Positions 1-5,815 of a stretch of 6,868 nucleotides of DNA are shown in pieces. Below the pieces are notes generated by a model that worked only from the letters and a program-made list of their open reading frames with translations, was not told the DNA's origin and did not search any database. Made by a program: the position numbers and the translations under genes. The stretch is taken from the NCBI GenBank assembly GCA_044233495.1, contig JBIIJX010000132.1:1-6868 (forward strand). The letters run 5' to 3'. Every line of letters starts with the position of its first letter. Position 1 is the first letter of the stretch. The stretch comes from UBA10649 sp044233495 (GTDB lineage: Bacteria; Actinomycetota; Actinomycetes; S36-B12).

Positions 1-450
1 AGCTCCGGGGAACAGCGAGATCTCGTTGGGCACGACCGAGAGCCAGGACCCCTCGGGTCCGACTACGGCCAGGGTGTAGGTCTCCACCACCGGGCCCACG
101 TTGCGCACCGTCACCTTGAGGCGCACGGGCTGCCCGGGGGCAGCCTCGACCTGGGACTGGCTGACGGTGACGATCGGCCGCGGCAGGACAGACTTCTCAA
201 CCGGCGTGCTGTCGTCAACGAACCAGGAGTCCATCACCAGCGTGGCATCACCGGATCCGGCCTTCGCGCCGGCCGCATCGGCCCCTGCGGCCGCTGCTGC
301 ACCCGAAGCGGCGGAACCGGGGGTGGTCCCGCCCGCAGCGGTGGTGCCCGCGCCCTTTGCGCGGACATTCGACTTCAGGTGCTCGACCCAGCGGCGGTAC
401 TGCTGCTCACCGGATTCGGGGGTGGGTGGCGAGGGGAAGTTGTCAGCCAC
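1..450 (-). CDS. Partial CARDB/Ig-like protein of eCIS cluster (N-terminal 150 residues)
   Basis: The gene begins at GTG 450 and is still open at base 1, so only the N-terminal 150 codons are seen. A purine-rich ribosome site (GGAAGGGGGA, 468-459) lies 9 bases upstream and there is no other start in frame between it and the preceding stop, which fixes the start. Residues 1-30 are polar and helix-like (QQYRRWVEHLK). Residues about 33-70 are a low-complexity Ala/Gly/Thr linker. From about 90 a beta domain starts, with the motif PGQPVRLKVTVRNVGPVVETY and a following LSVVPNEISLFPG, as in CARDB/NEW3-like Ig folds. Similar proteins occur in actinobacterial contractile injection clusters, often labelled 'hydrolytic protein' although this part shows no catalytic motif. 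There is no signal peptide. It starts 5 bp after the ATPase stop, so it is very probably cotranscribed. Function is unknown; a structural or accessory role in the injection particle is inference. Confidence 0.8.
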   Translation of the reverse strand, partial: MADNFPSPPTPESGEQQYRRWVEHLKSNVRAKGAGTTAAGGTTPGSAASGAAAAAGADAAGAKAGSGDATLVMDSWFVDDSTPVEKSVLPRPIVTVSQSQVEAAPGQPVRLKVTVRNVGPVVETYTLAVVGPEGSWLSVVPNEISLFPGA

Positions 451-455
451 GGACG

Positions 456-2444
456 CTATCCCCCTTCCAGCGAGGGGGAGGCGCTCTGGTCGATGACCGA
501 CTGAAGGGGGAATGCGAGCAGGCCAAGCTTGGCCCACTCCCGCTTGGCTCCGCGCACTGCATGCACGAAGGAGACGGGTTCACCGGTGCCGGCAGCCATG
601 AACGCGGCGGATACCGACGAAGAGCGAATCGCACCGCCGGCCATCTCCAGGGTTGCTAGCCGGCGATACTCGTCGTCGGTGAGCTCGGCACCGGCCTCCC
701 TGAGGCACGCACGCCAGATCGCGGCGCGCAGCTCGGCATCGGGTGCGGGGAAGTCGAGGATGCAGTCCAGGCGACGAGCGAAGGCCGGATCGAGGTTGGA
801 ACGCAGGTTCGTCGTGAGGATGGCCAGGCCATCAAATGCCTCGATGCGCTGCAGCAGATAGGCAACCTCGAGGTTGGCGTAGCGGTCACGGGCATCGGAC
901 ACATCTGACCGCTTGCCGAAGATCGCGTCCGCCTCGTCGAACAGCAGCACTCCGTCGAGGTTCTCTGCCTCGGAGAACACGCGCTCGAGGTTCTTCTCGG
1001 TCTCGCCGATGTACTTGTCGACGACGCTTGCGAGGTTGACGTGGAACATGGGCGTGCCCAGCTCGCCGGCGAGCGCTTCAGCCGCCATGGTCTTGCCGGT
1101 GCCCGACTCCCCGGCGAACAGTGCGGTGATCCCCCTGCCGCGCAGCCCGCCGGGGCGCATGCCCCACTCGTCGATGACGGTGGGGCGCAGCCGCACGCGA
1201 TCAAGCAGGTGCTCGAGCTCTGCGCGCACGTTCGGAGGAACGATGACGTCGTCGAGCAGGAAGACCGGCTGCGTCTGCCGGGCATACCCGGTGGTGAAGC
1301 GGCCAGGCCGGTGTGCTGCCCCGTGCTCGAGTCGGTCGCGGATCTCCTCGGGGTCCAGGCGCTGCAGTAGGTTCTTGAGTCCGGGCGAGTCGTCGGCTCC
1401 GAGCGCGGGCCACCACTGGGATCTGAGGCGCTCCGGGGCAGGCAGCAGTTCGACCTCCTCGCATCGGGGATCAGTGAGGGAGACCTTCCCCGGCGCGAGA
1501 AGCATGATCGGCACCCGCATTCCGTGACACATCGCCGCATCGCCCTTGACCAGGTCCGCGGGGACCTTGCGGTCGTCGATGACGAGAGGCAGGGCTGCGA
1601 GGGTGGCCTCGGTGAGTGCAGCGCGGACCATGGCCCGGCGCTCGCTGTCGTCCGACGGAAGCAGCACTCCGTCCAGAACGAGAACGGCCTCACCGCCTGC
1701 GGCGAGGTGTGCGATGGCACGACTCAGCGCGCCCGATCCCGGATGTGCCTTGATGACGGGTACGAGCCCGGACGGCTCGCCGAAGGGCGTCGGGTCCGGC
1801 AGCGGCGGGTCGTCAGGCAGCAGGGCGAGGCTCACGGCCGGGGATGTCTCGTGGCGCAGATGCGCACTGATCTCGACGGCGAAGTGGTCGTCGCCGAGCA
1901 GGTGCCGCACCACGCGCTCGGAGACATGGAGGGTCCGCGCGGGGAACGGGTGGGACTCACGCCTTACCTCGATCAGGCCGAGCGAGCACAACCGGGAGTC
2001 GGCATCGAACATCGCGCGGTACGTGGGGTTGGAGGGATCCAGCCCCAGCAGGCGGAGCGCCGTGGTGATCGACGGCCCAGACGTTCCGCTCTCGTTGTTG
2101 AGCACGATGAAGAAGTGCTCGAAGCGCGGGTCGAGTGCTGGAGCGGCGGCCAGAAGGATGGCCCCGAGCTCGCGGTCGGAGAGCCCGACACGATCAGCCC
2201 ACGTGACGATGTGGTGAGGCAGGTCGGACGCGGACAGCGTGACGATCTGGAGATCCGGAGGCGACAGCCTTGCATCGCGGATGATCAGATCGTGCGGAAA
2301 GAACGAACCTCGATGCTCGTCAGGAACGTCGCCCTCCAGCCGCGACTCCTCGACCGTCCGGGCCACGCGCTCACCAAGGACGGCCAGTGTGACGACGATC
2401 GAGTCATACGACTCGATCTCCCTGCGCGCGAAGATGTTCTTCAT
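456..2444 (-). CDS. AAA+ ATPase of contractile injection system (Afp15/Cis15-like)
   Basis: A 662-residue cytoplasmic ATPase. The start ATG 2444 overlaps the DUF4255 stop by 4 bp (ATGA), implying translational coupling; the frame is open further upstream but that part shadows the DUF4255 gene. Residues 1-220 are a helical, winged-helix-like N-terminal region. Residues about 229-330 look like a degenerate first AAA domain: the P-loop position reads HPGSGALS (234-241), without GKT. The active AAA+ module follows: Walker A GESGTGKT (445-452, K451), Walker B LLFDEAD (500-506, D503/E504), sensor 1 N546, arginine-finger region DPAFARRLD (552-560) and sensor 2 GGAIR (R607). This resembles the ATPase conserved in eCIS clusters (Afp15/Pvc15, Cis15 in Streptomyces), thought to act in particle assembly. 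The DUF4255 neighbour strongly supports this over a generic FtsH- or Vps4-like ATPase. TAG stop at 458-456. Confidence 0.94.
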   Translation of the reverse strand: MKNIFARREIESYDSIVVTLAVLGERVARTVEESRLEGDVPDEHRGSFFPHDLIIRDARLSPPDLQIVTLSASDLPHHIVTWADRVGLSDRELGAILLAAAPALDPRFEHFFIVLNNESGTSGPSITTALRLLGLDPSNPTYRAMFDADSRLCSLGLIEVRRESHPFPARTLHVSERVVRHLLGDDHFAVEISAHLRHETSPAVSLALLPDDPPLPDPTPFGEPSGLVPVIKAHPGSGALSRAIAHLAAGGEAVLVLDGVLLPSDDSERRAMVRAALTEATLAALPLVIDDRKVPADLVKGDAAMCHGMRVPIMLLAPGKVSLTDPRCEEVELLPAPERLRSQWWPALGADDSPGLKNLLQRLDPEEIRDRLEHGAAHRPGRFTTGYARQTQPVFLLDDVIVPPNVRAELEHLLDRVRLRPTVIDEWGMRPGGLRGRGITALFAGESGTGKTMAAEALAGELGTPMFHVNLASVVDKYIGETEKNLERVFSEAENLDGVLLFDEADAIFGKRSDVSDARDRYANLEVAYLLQRIEAFDGLAILTTNLRSNLDPAFARRLDCILDFPAPDAELRAAIWRACLREAGAELTDDEYRRLATLEMAGGAIRSSSVSAAFMAAGTGEPVSFVHAVRGAKREWAKLGLLAFPLQSVIDQSASPSLEGG

Positions 2445-3112
2445 GGCTTCTTCGGCCTCGACCTCGTGCGCAGACCGGCATCCGGATCCTTCGGATCGCG
2501 GCCACGGAACTCCTCCGAAGCGCCATTCGCGGTGTCGGACAGTGCGATCTTCGGCGGCTGCGTCTGCGGCGGGCCGGCCGGCTCGCGCACGCCGGATGCC
2601 ACCGGCAGGGTGACGACGATCGACAGGATCGCGTGGTAGTCGGTGCCCATGGCCGAGAACAGCTCCGTCGCGAAGCGGTCGGAGAAGATCTTGCCGCCCA
2701 CGCGCATGGCCAGCACATGTCCGTTGTTGAGGAAGGCGGCGAGCTCGTCGGGGCAGTACTGCTGCGGGATGTAGTCGGTGCGGTTCAGCGTCGACAGAGC
2801 CAGTCCGAGCAGCGCGTAGTCGTCCTCGGGGCGATTGGTCCATGCCGTGAGGGTGAAGGTGAGGTCGTAGAACCGGAACGGCTGGTGGTAGTACTCGACG
2901 ACGCCGTCGGGGTTGCGCTCTTCGAGCAGGGTGACGGTGCGTCGGGTGAGGTCCTCGCGTATGTCGGCCAGGAAGAGGTTGAGCGTGGGAGCGGTGCGGG
3001 CCGCCGCCCAATCCTTCTTGGGGGCGTCCGTGGCCACGACGGGAGTCACGCCGGCGATCTGCTCCGACGAGAGCATCGCGGAAAGCGCCCGAACGACGTC
3101 GGCGATCAACAT
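2441..3112 (-). CDS. DUF4255 / Pvc16-family protein, putative eCIS cap or tail terminator
   Basis: A 223-residue soluble protein matching the DUF4255 (Pvc16 N-terminal) family. That family caps the inner tube and sheath at the distal end of phage-tail-like particles such as PVC, Afp and Streptomyces CIS. Visible hallmarks are the short N-terminal helix MLIADVVRALSAML, the strand PTLNLFLADIREDLTRR (42-58), FRFYDLTFTLTAWTNRPED (79-97) followed by a LLG turn, and a hydrophobic strand AILSIVVTLPVA. After about residue 175 comes a Pro/Lys-rich tail without predicted fold. The N-terminus fixes the start near 3112 rather than at GTG 3181, which would add 23 atypical residues. The AGGAGG site sits only 1 base before ATG 3112 but 4 bases before the next codon, TTG 3109, so TTG may be the true start. 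It is the first gene of the leftward eCIS transcript and overlaps the ATPase by 4 bp. Confidence 0.92.
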   Translation of the reverse strand: MLIADVVRALSAMLSSEQIAGVTPVVATDAPKKDWAAARTAPTLNLFLADIREDLTRRTVTLLEERNPDGVVEYYHQPFRFYDLTFTLTAWTNRPEDDYALLGLALSTLNRTDYIPQQYCPDELAAFLNNGHVLAMRVGGKIFSDRFATELFSAMGTDYHAILSIVVTLPVASGVREPAGPPQTQPPKIALSDTANGASEEFRGRDPKDPDAGLRTRSRPKKP

Positions 3113-3113
3113 T

Positions 3114-3119
3114 CCTCCT
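3114..3119 (-). promoter_or_regulatory. Shine-Dalgarno AGGAGG for the DUF4255 gene
   Basis: AGGAGG on the minus strand lies one base from ATG 3112 and four bases from TTG 3109. It rules out the distal GTG 3181 as the main start and leaves the two adjacent codons as alternatives. The spacing argument favours TTG, the codon preference favours ATG. Confidence 0.7.
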
Positions 3120-3131
3120 GAGGGGGCAGGA

Positions 3132-3150
3132 TGACTGAGTCTTTCAGTCA
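3132..3150. repeat. Perfect 7-bp inverted repeat, operator-like
   Basis: TGACTGA-GTCTT-TCAGTCA is an exact dyad with a 5-base centre, 19 bp in all, ending about 20 bp upstream of the DUF4255 start. It could be a regulator binding site or, in the mRNA, a small AU-containing hairpin just before the ribosome site. The length and perfect symmetry suit a dimeric repressor; which family is unknown. Confidence 0.55.
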
Positions 3151-3207
3151 CCGGCTGGATGTCTCTCGTGACACGCCACACGAGTCACGGGAGTTATCAC
3201 GAGTCAC
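3148..3207 (-). other. Possible leader peptide ORF (19 codons plus stop) upstream of DUF4255
   Basis: A strong AAGGAGG (3217-3211, minus strand) stands about 100 bp upstream of the DUF4255 gene with no known gene behind it. Three bases later GTG 3207 opens a 19-residue frame ending at TGA 3148; GTG 3200, 10 bases from the site, opens another of 18 residues ending at 3144. Neither peptide shows a run of one amino acid that would suggest classical attenuation. It may be a true leader ORF, an upstream start of an unrecognised small gene, or a chance match. The frames overlap the repeat motifs, so the sequence may be constrained as DNA rather than as protein. Confidence 0.2.
3179..3207. repeat. 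Two direct repeats CACGAGTCAC, 19 bp apart, upstream of eCIS operon
   Basis: Exact copies of CACGAGTCAC lie at 3179-3188 and 3198-3207 (GTGACTCGTG on the minus strand). An inverted partial copy CTCGTGAC is at 3165-3172, and the AGTCAC core recurs at 3146-3151 within the edge of the inverted repeat. Core starts 3146, 3183 and 3202 are 37 and 19 bp apart, near multiples of about two helical turns, so proteins bound to them would lie on roughly the same face of DNA. A role as activator or repressor sites is inference. Confidence 0.5.
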
Positions 3208-3228
3208 ACACCTCCTTCAGATGACCTC

Positions 3229-3253
3229 CATAAATGTATAAAACGGGCATATA
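3229..3253. promoter_or_regulatory. AT-rich island, candidate -10 region on both strands
   Basis: This short stretch is strikingly AT-rich within GC-rich DNA. On the plus strand it reads TATAAA (3237-3242) and TATAGG (3250-3255), either of which could serve the aldolase. On the minus strand it reads TATACA (3240-3235), placed to serve the injection-system operon. No good TTGACA-like box is found at 16-18 bp on either side, so the promoters may be of extended -10 type, activator-dependent or use an alternative sigma factor. Confidence 0.35.
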
Positions 3254-3388
3254 GGGTCTGGTGCGCGGTGGCGGGTCAGACCGTTCCACGTGGCTCCCGA
3301 TGGCGGCCTTCGAGCCGGGCTACTCTGCACCCGACCCCCGGAGCCCGATCGCGGCGACCCGGCAGCCACCCACTCGGCAGGAAGCCCC

Positions 3389-4243
3389 ATGACCGACATC
3401 ACCCCCCGGATGAACCGGCTCTTCAACCCCGTCTCAGGGCGCTGCCTCGACGTCGCCGTCGACCACGGATTCTTCGGCGAGCATGCCTTCCTGGGCGGGA
3501 TCGAGAACCTCCGCGCCACCGTCGCGACCCTCGTCGACGCCAACCCGGACGCCATCCAGCTGACCCAGGGGCAGGCCAGCCTCCTCCAGCACGAGCACGG
3601 AGGGCGTGGCCGCCCGGCCCTGGTGATGCGGACCGACGTCGCCAACGTGTACGGCAAGGAGCTGCCCGACCGCCTGTTCAGCCTCATGGTGCCGGAGCCG
3701 GCCCTGCGCGGTGTCCAGATGGACGCCGTCTGCGTCGTGGTGAACCTGTTCGACCTCCCGGGACGCCCCGACGTGCGCGAGGCCTGCATCCAGAACATCC
3801 TGCTCGCCCGCCAGGACTGCGACCGCTACGGCATGCCGCTCATGGTCGAGCCCCTGGTGATGAAGGACGCCGAGGCCGGCGGCTACACCGTCAACGGCGA
3901 TCTGGAGTCCGTCGTGGCAGTAGTGCGCCAGGCGGTCGAGCTGGGAGCCGACATCATCAAGGCAGATCCCACCGACGACCCCAGCGATTACCACCACGTG
4001 ATCCGCACTGCGACAGGCATCCCCGTGCTAGTACGCGGAGGCGGCCGGGTGAGCGACCGCGAGTTGCTCGAGCGCACGAAGGCCGTTCTGGATCAGGGGG
4101 CCGCCGGCGTGGTGTACGGGCGCAATATCGTCCAGCATCCGAACCCCGCAGGCATGACGCGGGCGCTCATGGCGATGCTTCACCAGAACGCCACTGTGGA
4201 GCAGGCGGAGCAGGTCCTCGTCGCCGCCACACCGGGGGCCTGA
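3389..4243 (+). CDS. DhnA-type class I aldolase (fructose-bisphosphate aldolase / DeoC-LacD superfamily)
   Basis: A 284-residue cytoplasmic TIM-barrel aldolase. ATG 3389 is chosen because AGGA lies 6 bases upstream and the barrel begins soon after; GTG 3290 in frame would add 33 unlike residues. Visible family marks are DVAVDHGFF (21-29, with D25 at the position of the catalytic Asp of archaeal FBP aldolase), the Schiff-base lysine in GADIIKADP (K191), the phosphate-binding loop PVLVRGGGRVSD (212-223) and GAAGVVYGRNIVQHP (237-251). These place it in the COG1830 group with DhnA, LsrF and archaeal class I FBP aldolase. The segment usually carrying the catalytic Tyr reads VEPLV (153-157), so the substrate may not be fructose-1,6-bisphosphate. 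It stands alone on the plus strand, without sugar kinase or transporter genes in view, so the pathway is undetermined. The gene converges on the peptidase gene with 3 bp between stops. Confidence 0.9.
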   Translation: MTDITPRMNRLFNPVSGRCLDVAVDHGFFGEHAFLGGIENLRATVATLVDANPDAIQLTQGQASLLQHEHGGRGRPALVMRTDVANVYGKELPDRLFSLMVPEPALRGVQMDAVCVVVNLFDLPGRPDVREACIQNILLARQDCDRYGMPLMVEPLVMKDAEAGGYTVNGDLESVVAVVRQAVELGADIIKADPTDDPSDYHHVIRTATGIPVLVRGGGRVSDRELLERTKAVLDQGAAGVVYGRNIVQHPNPAGMTRALMAMLHQNATVEQAEQVLVAATPGA

Positions 4244-4246
4244 CAC

Positions 4247-5758
4247 TCAGCGCTTGACGTAGCCGACGATCTCGACGGTCGCCTTCACCGGCACCGACGA
4301 CACCAGCGCCACGCGACCCTTGCGGCCGATGTCGGCCACCACCACACTGGTCCGCCTGCCGGTGGCGGGCACTCCGGCCGAAGTCGTGCCGAGATCTGAT
4401 CCCCGAGCCGGGTAGGCGGCGAAGCGCCCAGCCCGGCCGCGACCCTCCGCGGTGACCCGCAGGATGACGGCCGTGACCCGGCCCTTCTGGCGCGGGATGG
4501 GCCCGACCCCGCGGACCTTCACGGTCTGGACCCGACCCGCAGTGAAGCGGCCCTCGCGCAAGGTCCGTGCAACGGTGCCCACCGCCGGATACACCCCACC
4601 GTCGACGGCGTAGCCCAGGACGTCGATTCGCACATCCACGGGGGCAAATGCGGAGCGCAATTGCACGGCTCCATCCTTGATGGGGATCGACACCACAGAC
4701 GTGCTCCTGTGGGCCTTCGGCACGCGTAGCGCAACCGCGTTTCCACCCTTGCCGACCTGGCCGACTCGCACATTCGTAGCCGAGCGGGCCCGCCGGGTCG
4801 TGACGGTGACGAGAGCAGAGGTCGCGTTGTCCGGCACCGGACCGAGAGTCACCGTGCGCAGGCGGCCAGGCCTGAGCGGCCCCTGTGCCGCGGACGAGTA
4901 CCCCAGTTCTGAGCCGATCGCCATGAACAGGTCGTCGTCGGGACCGGGTTGGGCGGGGGCGAGCGGCTGGTCGACGAGTTCTGGCTCCACCAGCGGAGCC
5001 TCCGGCGGTGGCGGAGCCGACGGATCGATCGGGATCGGCGCGCCCGTCGGATCGGCACCCGAGGCGCCCAGACGAGTGAGCGAGATGTGGATGTGGTTCC
5101 GATGGCAGTAGTTGTCGTACTTGGGCTCGGTCTTGCTGAAGCAGCCCTTGAGCTCCTGCCACCCGCGGTTCAGGTCGTACGCGCGCCAGATCCGGTCGTG
5201 CCACCCGACATACATCACGCCGAGCTGGAGGGCGTGACCATAAGGACGACCCGCCTGGTCGGAGCCGAGCAGCCAGTTGAGGAAGGCCTCGGCGTTCGCG
5301 CGATCCTGGGGGTTGCGGATGCTGACCATCCAGTCGACGGCCCGCCCCTCCTTGTGCTCGCTGATGGGACCGACGTCGCAGCCGCGGGGGATCCAGACGG
5401 TCTGGGCTGCTCCGTACGTCGTCGTGATGATGTCCAGCAATCGCAGGGCGCCCGGCTTGGGTCCGGGATCGCAGGTGGTCTGCGGCTCGTACCCGATGAC
5501 GGGGTTCACGTCCGGAGTCATCGGGGTGAGCGGAGCCGGCACGGGGGCCGACGGCAGGCCTGACCCGGGAACCGGGGCCCCGGGAGCGATGCCCGTCCAG
5601 CTGCTCGGCTGCCAGGCCTCGTCTCCTGCCTGGGCGGAGGTGGGCACCGACGCCACCAGGCTCAGTGCAACTGCCAGGCCAAGGGCAGGCGTGCGCAAGC
5701 CGCGGGGAAGCACAACGCCATCGTGGCACGGGAGTGACCAGAGTGACGGGAGCGGCAC
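4247..5758 (-). CDS. Secreted LAS/M15-like peptidase-fold protein with two C-terminal beta repeats
   Basis: A 503-residue exported protein. A signal peptide (Arg-containing n-region, hydrophobic core LGLAVALSLVASV about 27-38, SAQA cleavage after residue 44) directs it outside the membrane. A Pro-rich spacer follows, then a catalytic domain (about 90-230) with SEHKEGRAVD (H135, D142) and NHIH (H222, H224). These are the zinc ligands expected in LAS/D-Ala-D-Ala peptidases, here most like the actinobacterial ARB-07466/VldE-like domain. A Pro/Ala linker (about 235-275) leads to two related beta domains (about 292-387 and 390-503) ending IDVLGYAV and VEIVGYVK, similar to repeats attached to actinobacterial amidases. 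Cell-wall peptide hydrolysis is inference; the substrate is unknown. The start is uncertain: GTG 5758 gives a long n-region, GTG 5713 (488 residues) gives a shorter ordinary one, and neither has a strong ribosome site. The FUSC gene lies 57 bp upstream on the same strand. Confidence 0.87.
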   Translation of the reverse strand: MPLPSLWSLPCHDGVVLPRGLRTPALGLAVALSLVASVPTSAQAGDEAWQPSSWTGIAPGAPVPGSGLPSAPVPAPLTPMTPDVNPVIGYEPQTTCDPGPKPGALRLLDIITTTYGAAQTVWIPRGCDVGPISEHKEGRAVDWMVSIRNPQDRANAEAFLNWLLGSDQAGRPYGHALQLGVMYVGWHDRIWRAYDLNRGWQELKGCFSKTEPKYDNYCHRNHIHISLTRLGASGADPTGAPIPIDPSAPPPPEAPLVEPELVDQPLAPAQPGPDDDLFMAIGSELGYSSAAQGPLRPGRLRTVTLGPVPDNATSALVTVTTRRARSATNVRVGQVGKGGNAVALRVPKAHRSTSVVSIPIKDGAVQLRSAFAPVDVRIDVLGYAVDGGVYPAVGTVARTLREGRFTAGRVQTVKVRGVGPIPRQKGRVTAVILRVTAEGRGRAGRFAAYPARGSDLGTTSAGVPATGRRTSVVVADIGRKGRVALVSSVPVKATVEIVGYVKR

Positions 5759-5791
5759 ACCGGGACCCCAGTGGGCTGCATCACCGTGCGG

Positions 5792-5808
5792 GATGTGCCA
5801 GACACATC
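5792..5808. repeat. Inverted repeat GATGTG-CCAGA-CACATC between FUSC and peptidase genes
   Basis: A perfect 6-bp dyad with a 5-base centre, 8 bases after the FUSC stop codon and 34 bases before the peptidase start. No T-run follows it on the minus strand, so a standard intrinsic terminator is unlikely. It could be an operator for the peptidase gene or an mRNA processing or stabilising hairpin. Confidence 0.4.
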
Positions 5809-5815
5809 GCCCCGG

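Larger units (their letters stand above)
3113..3388. promoter_or_regulatory. Divergent intergenic control region between eCIS operon and aldolase
   Basis: About 276 bp without a convincing protein gene, between the leftward DUF4255 gene and the rightward aldolase. From left to right it holds the DUF4255 ribosome site, a perfect inverted repeat (3132-3150), an inverted partial repeat at 3165-3171, two exact CACGAGTCAC copies (3179-3188, 3198-3207), a strong minus-strand AAGGAGG (3217-3211) and an AT-rich island (about 3229-3253) with -10-like hexamers on both strands. A CCACGTGG palindrome is at 3286-3293. The part from 3257 to 3388 is GC-rich and holds the aldolase leader, with an AGGA ribosome site 6 bases before ATG 3389. 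Promoters for both directions are expected here, but no clear -35 box is visible on either strand. Confidence 0.7.

Noticed and set aside
1524..2639. 371-codon plus-strand frame opposite the ATPase
   Set aside because: It lies wholly antisense to a gene with intact AAA+ motifs and shows no domain or ribosome site; long antisense frames are expected at this GC content.
2445..3011. Long upstream extension of the ATPase frame (about 189 extra codons)
   Set aside because: It runs antiparallel in meaning to nothing but overlaps the DUF4255 gene on the same strand in another frame; its residues are His/Arg/Pro-rich low complexity typical of shadow frames in GC-rich DNA, and the ATGA overlap gives a natural start.
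2633..3121. 162-codon plus-strand frame opposite DUF4255
   Set aside because: Val/Glu/Gly-rich shadow of the DUF4255 coding strand, no recognised motif.
3113..3181. GTG 3181 as start of the DUF4255 protein
   Set aside because: No ribosome site before it, the added residues do not look like the family, and AGGAGG stands directly before 3112.
3286..3293. CCACGTGG palindrome upstream of the aldolase as a regulator site
   Set aside because: An 8-bp palindrome in GC-rich DNA is easily found by chance and nothing else supports it.
4167..5729. 520-codon minus-strand frame overlapping the peptidase gene
   Set aside because: Composition is Arg/Gly/Pro-rich without any recognisable motif, whereas the other frame has a signal peptide, zinc ligands and repeats.
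4247..5758. The secreted peptidase as a payload of the injection system
   Set aside because: It has its own signal peptide, is on the far side of an unrelated plus-strand gene and shows no known eCIS loading domain.
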